Source of the DNA: an uncultured Bacteroidia bacterium
GTDB lineage: Bacteria > Bacteroidota > Bacteroidia > Bacteroidales > F082
Reading direction: 5' to 3'
NCBI GenBank assembly: GCA_902794155.1
Contig: CADBGN010000010.1
Span: forward strand, 1,049 to 53,283
DNA: 52,235 nucleotides
Part shown: positions 51,601-52,235 of the stretch, in pieces
Layout: the number at the start of each line of letters is the position of its first letter
Position numbering within the stretch: position 1 is the stretch's first letter
Notes under the pieces: model-generated
What the model saw: only the letters and a program-made list of their open reading frames with translations
Database searches by the model: none
Told to the model about the DNA's origin: nothing
Made by a program: the position numbers and the translations under genes

Positions 51601-52235
51601 GATGTTGCTTTGTTGGGTTGCTTGACTGAAGGAGGGCAAGGTCTTGCCACGGCTAATAATGGCAAATATATTGCTATCCGAAAGTCCTCAAAATGGGCAG
51701 AAAATGTATATGTTTCCCGCCCCAGAAAATTAGCAGAGGCAATCAGTAAGAAAAGCAAAATTAAGGAATATATCGGTAATCTTACGCCACAAGAATTCCT
51801 TGGCCAAAGTACCGAACATCAGATTGCTGACACTTTTGACAAAATCAAAGAGGTGTTTGGTAGGGATATTTTTGGTCAAGGCTATATCTATAAACTTATT
51901 GATGATGAAGAAATTGCTGATGTGGATGCGTTGACAGAGGATGAAAAAGCAAACGGCATCGACCCTTCAAAACCTTATTATGTGCCATACGACAAAGGGG
52001 ATAAAGATGGTAATCGTTGGTATCTTGAAACCCCATTTGCCATCGCGTGGTCCACGGAAAATGTCCATTTTTTGAAGACTAATTCTGGCAAAAAGGGAGA
52101 AGGGATGCCCGTTGTTCGAAATCCCCAGTTTTATTTTAAGGAGGGATTTTGTTGGAATAATGTACTTAATCCCTTAGCTAGACTTTTGAAGGTAAAGATG
52201 AAGTCTGCATCAGTTAATGATGTAGGTTCTATGTC
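48616..52235 (+). CDS. Eco57I-class DNA methyltransferase/restriction protein, 3' part missing
   Basis: The open frame runs 1206 codons to the window end without a stop. Motif I is DPACGSGAF near 514, preceded by GSFYTPREIVNYM, and motif IV is NPPY near 807: an N6-adenine methyltransferase of the Eco57I/type IIG or BREX-PglX-like class. The N-terminal 200 residues (VYEIRHSSVADARVGI, RFSLLQIEL) form a domain that may be nuclease-related. A target-recognition-like region starts near 990 (LLGCLTEGGQGLATANNGKY). It forms a unit with the preceding PLD-SNF2 helicase. The C-terminus and any third gene are outside the window. Confidence 0.85.
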   Translation, partial: MSNFDLKQRYNRNEFDNFIRTFLPDDYTRKETRVTPIGFQPQYATDITLIGVCKSLNLDVYEIRHSSVADARVGIANDTFKLLQHNSLNNNALVAFIPKEGDGQWRFSLLQIELDAVEQSSRIKRSYSNPRRYSYVLGPDAHVRTPEKYLIDTGKIRERRDGNKTLSPFEDLQSRFSVEVLSKEFYDNLFNWYLWATQHPSVSFPDKEDADAGKDKSVKVIRLITRMLFVWFIKQKGLVPSSLFDVNEMKNVLKNLEPESSTSSTYYNAILQNLFFATLNRPVVEVDEDGVEKVRKFAKNQNGEDTKNLYRYEDLFSIGKEEIVKLFAPIPFLNSSLFDCLDKSKKLNNVEKCFKYDGFSRNPRKQAHVPNELFFGKEQFVPLKVGGDVKEQHVHVQGLVRLFEQYNFTIEENSPREVEVSLDPELLGRVFENLLAAYNPETGESVRKSTGSFYTPREIVNYMVNESLVAYLKDKTQVSETDLRLLLSYDDDVPSLSNDQKQQLENAIKDCKVLDPACGSGAFPMGMLQQLVHMWERVFPATSTGYTSRKEAMYKRKLYLIEHCIFGVDIQPIAMLISKLRFFISLICEQSKADFDLKKRKENYGINTLPALETKFVAANTLIPAAVRDFDDDWSQDDNLVKLKNELLEIRHNNFISQSYSRNQRLIKKSQEKCLEICDYIMENSYKPNQQRIDMLEAQIAKLEAEKLEYAGERWIEEAVVGDLFGDAPKETKRYDANLKKRKEFDKAIETCRQDIENEQQKSKPQGFEKAVNELTAWDPYDQNTSSPFFDAEWMFGITDGFDVVIGNPPYISTKGVKEEDKKAYEKEFGFSDDTYNLFTFKGLSLSKSGGSLTYIIPKTFWTTQTKRNMRNLLLSKKIRYIYDTANPFESVMVDTCILQVVNVPYNPNHLIRFRDGSKDLHSPIVFEPVKQSMYINTQNAVIFKPTELNLKIWNLYGEKVKALYDQWWDKIKTSKDIEKNKAELERYRASLKPGDVALLGCLTEGGQGLATANNGKYIAIRKSSKWAENVYVSRPRKLAEAISKKSKIKEYIGNLTPQEFLGQSTEHQIADTFDKIKEVFGRDIFGQGYIYKLIDDEEIADVDALTEDEKANGIDPSKPYYVPYDKGDKDGNRWYLETPFAIAWSTENVHFLKTNSGKKGEGMPVVRNPQFYFKEGFCWNNVLNPLARLLKVKMKSASVNDVGSM

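Overview
The window reads as chromosomal DNA of an uncultured member of the Bacteroidales. Most genes with a visible start region have the Bacteroidetes -7 element TAnnTTTG just upstream. There is a SusC-like plug/barrel receptor of the OMP_b-brl_3 type, a GH92 lipoprotein, a C10 (streptopain-like) peptidase, BspA-type leucine-rich repeats, and two secreted proteins with type IX secretion (T9SS) sorting tails. The T9SS tails argue against Bacteroides sensu stricto. No rRNA, tRNA or CRISPR array was recognised.

Layout. 1-6.6 kb: C10 peptidase (cut by the window edge), a frameshifted small gene followed by a TonB-type receptor, a TetR-type regulator with an extra C-terminal HTH, then a broken DUF2807 gene, a zinc-ribbon/PNPOx-like protein and a CDP-alcohol phosphatidyltransferase. 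The operons on both sides of the regulator carry the same ~58-bp promoter/operator module. 6.6-15.2 kb: an AT-rich Mrr-like nuclease, two HUH (Y1/RAYT-like) transposases, the second bordered by REP-like palindromes, secreted T9SS proteins, a LysE exporter, a DUF308 protein and an RluA pseudouridine synthase. 15.2-22.4 kb: core genes mnmA, dnaG, map and ruvC, plus GH92.

22.4-42.4 kb is an accessory island. It holds a sigma-70-family factor, an AAA+ ATPase with a small caspase-like protein (His/Cys dyad), orphan proteins, SbcCD, a tight four-gene operon, a double-SIS protein, and an AddB/AddA-like nuclease-helicase pair. The four-gene operon encodes an ADP-ribosylglycohydrolase, a PfkB kinase, a NADAR protein and an ADP-ribosyltransferase. 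That is an apparent writer plus two erasers of ADP-ribosylation, and it is the strongest candidate here for an under-described system. Several island genes share an atypical promoter (TTGAAA-N17-TATAAT-like with a GGTT...AACC box and an upstream T-tract) that differs from the host TAnnTTTG type; the island sigma factor is an obvious candidate to read it.

42.4-52.2 kb: two cytoplasmic BspA-type LRR proteins, a sigma-region-4-like mini protein with the same atypical promoter, a sigma-54-like regulator lacking region I, and a PLD-SNF2 helicase followed by an Eco57I-class methyltransferase/restriction protein that runs off the window end. Functions are inferred from motifs read by eye; no database search was run.
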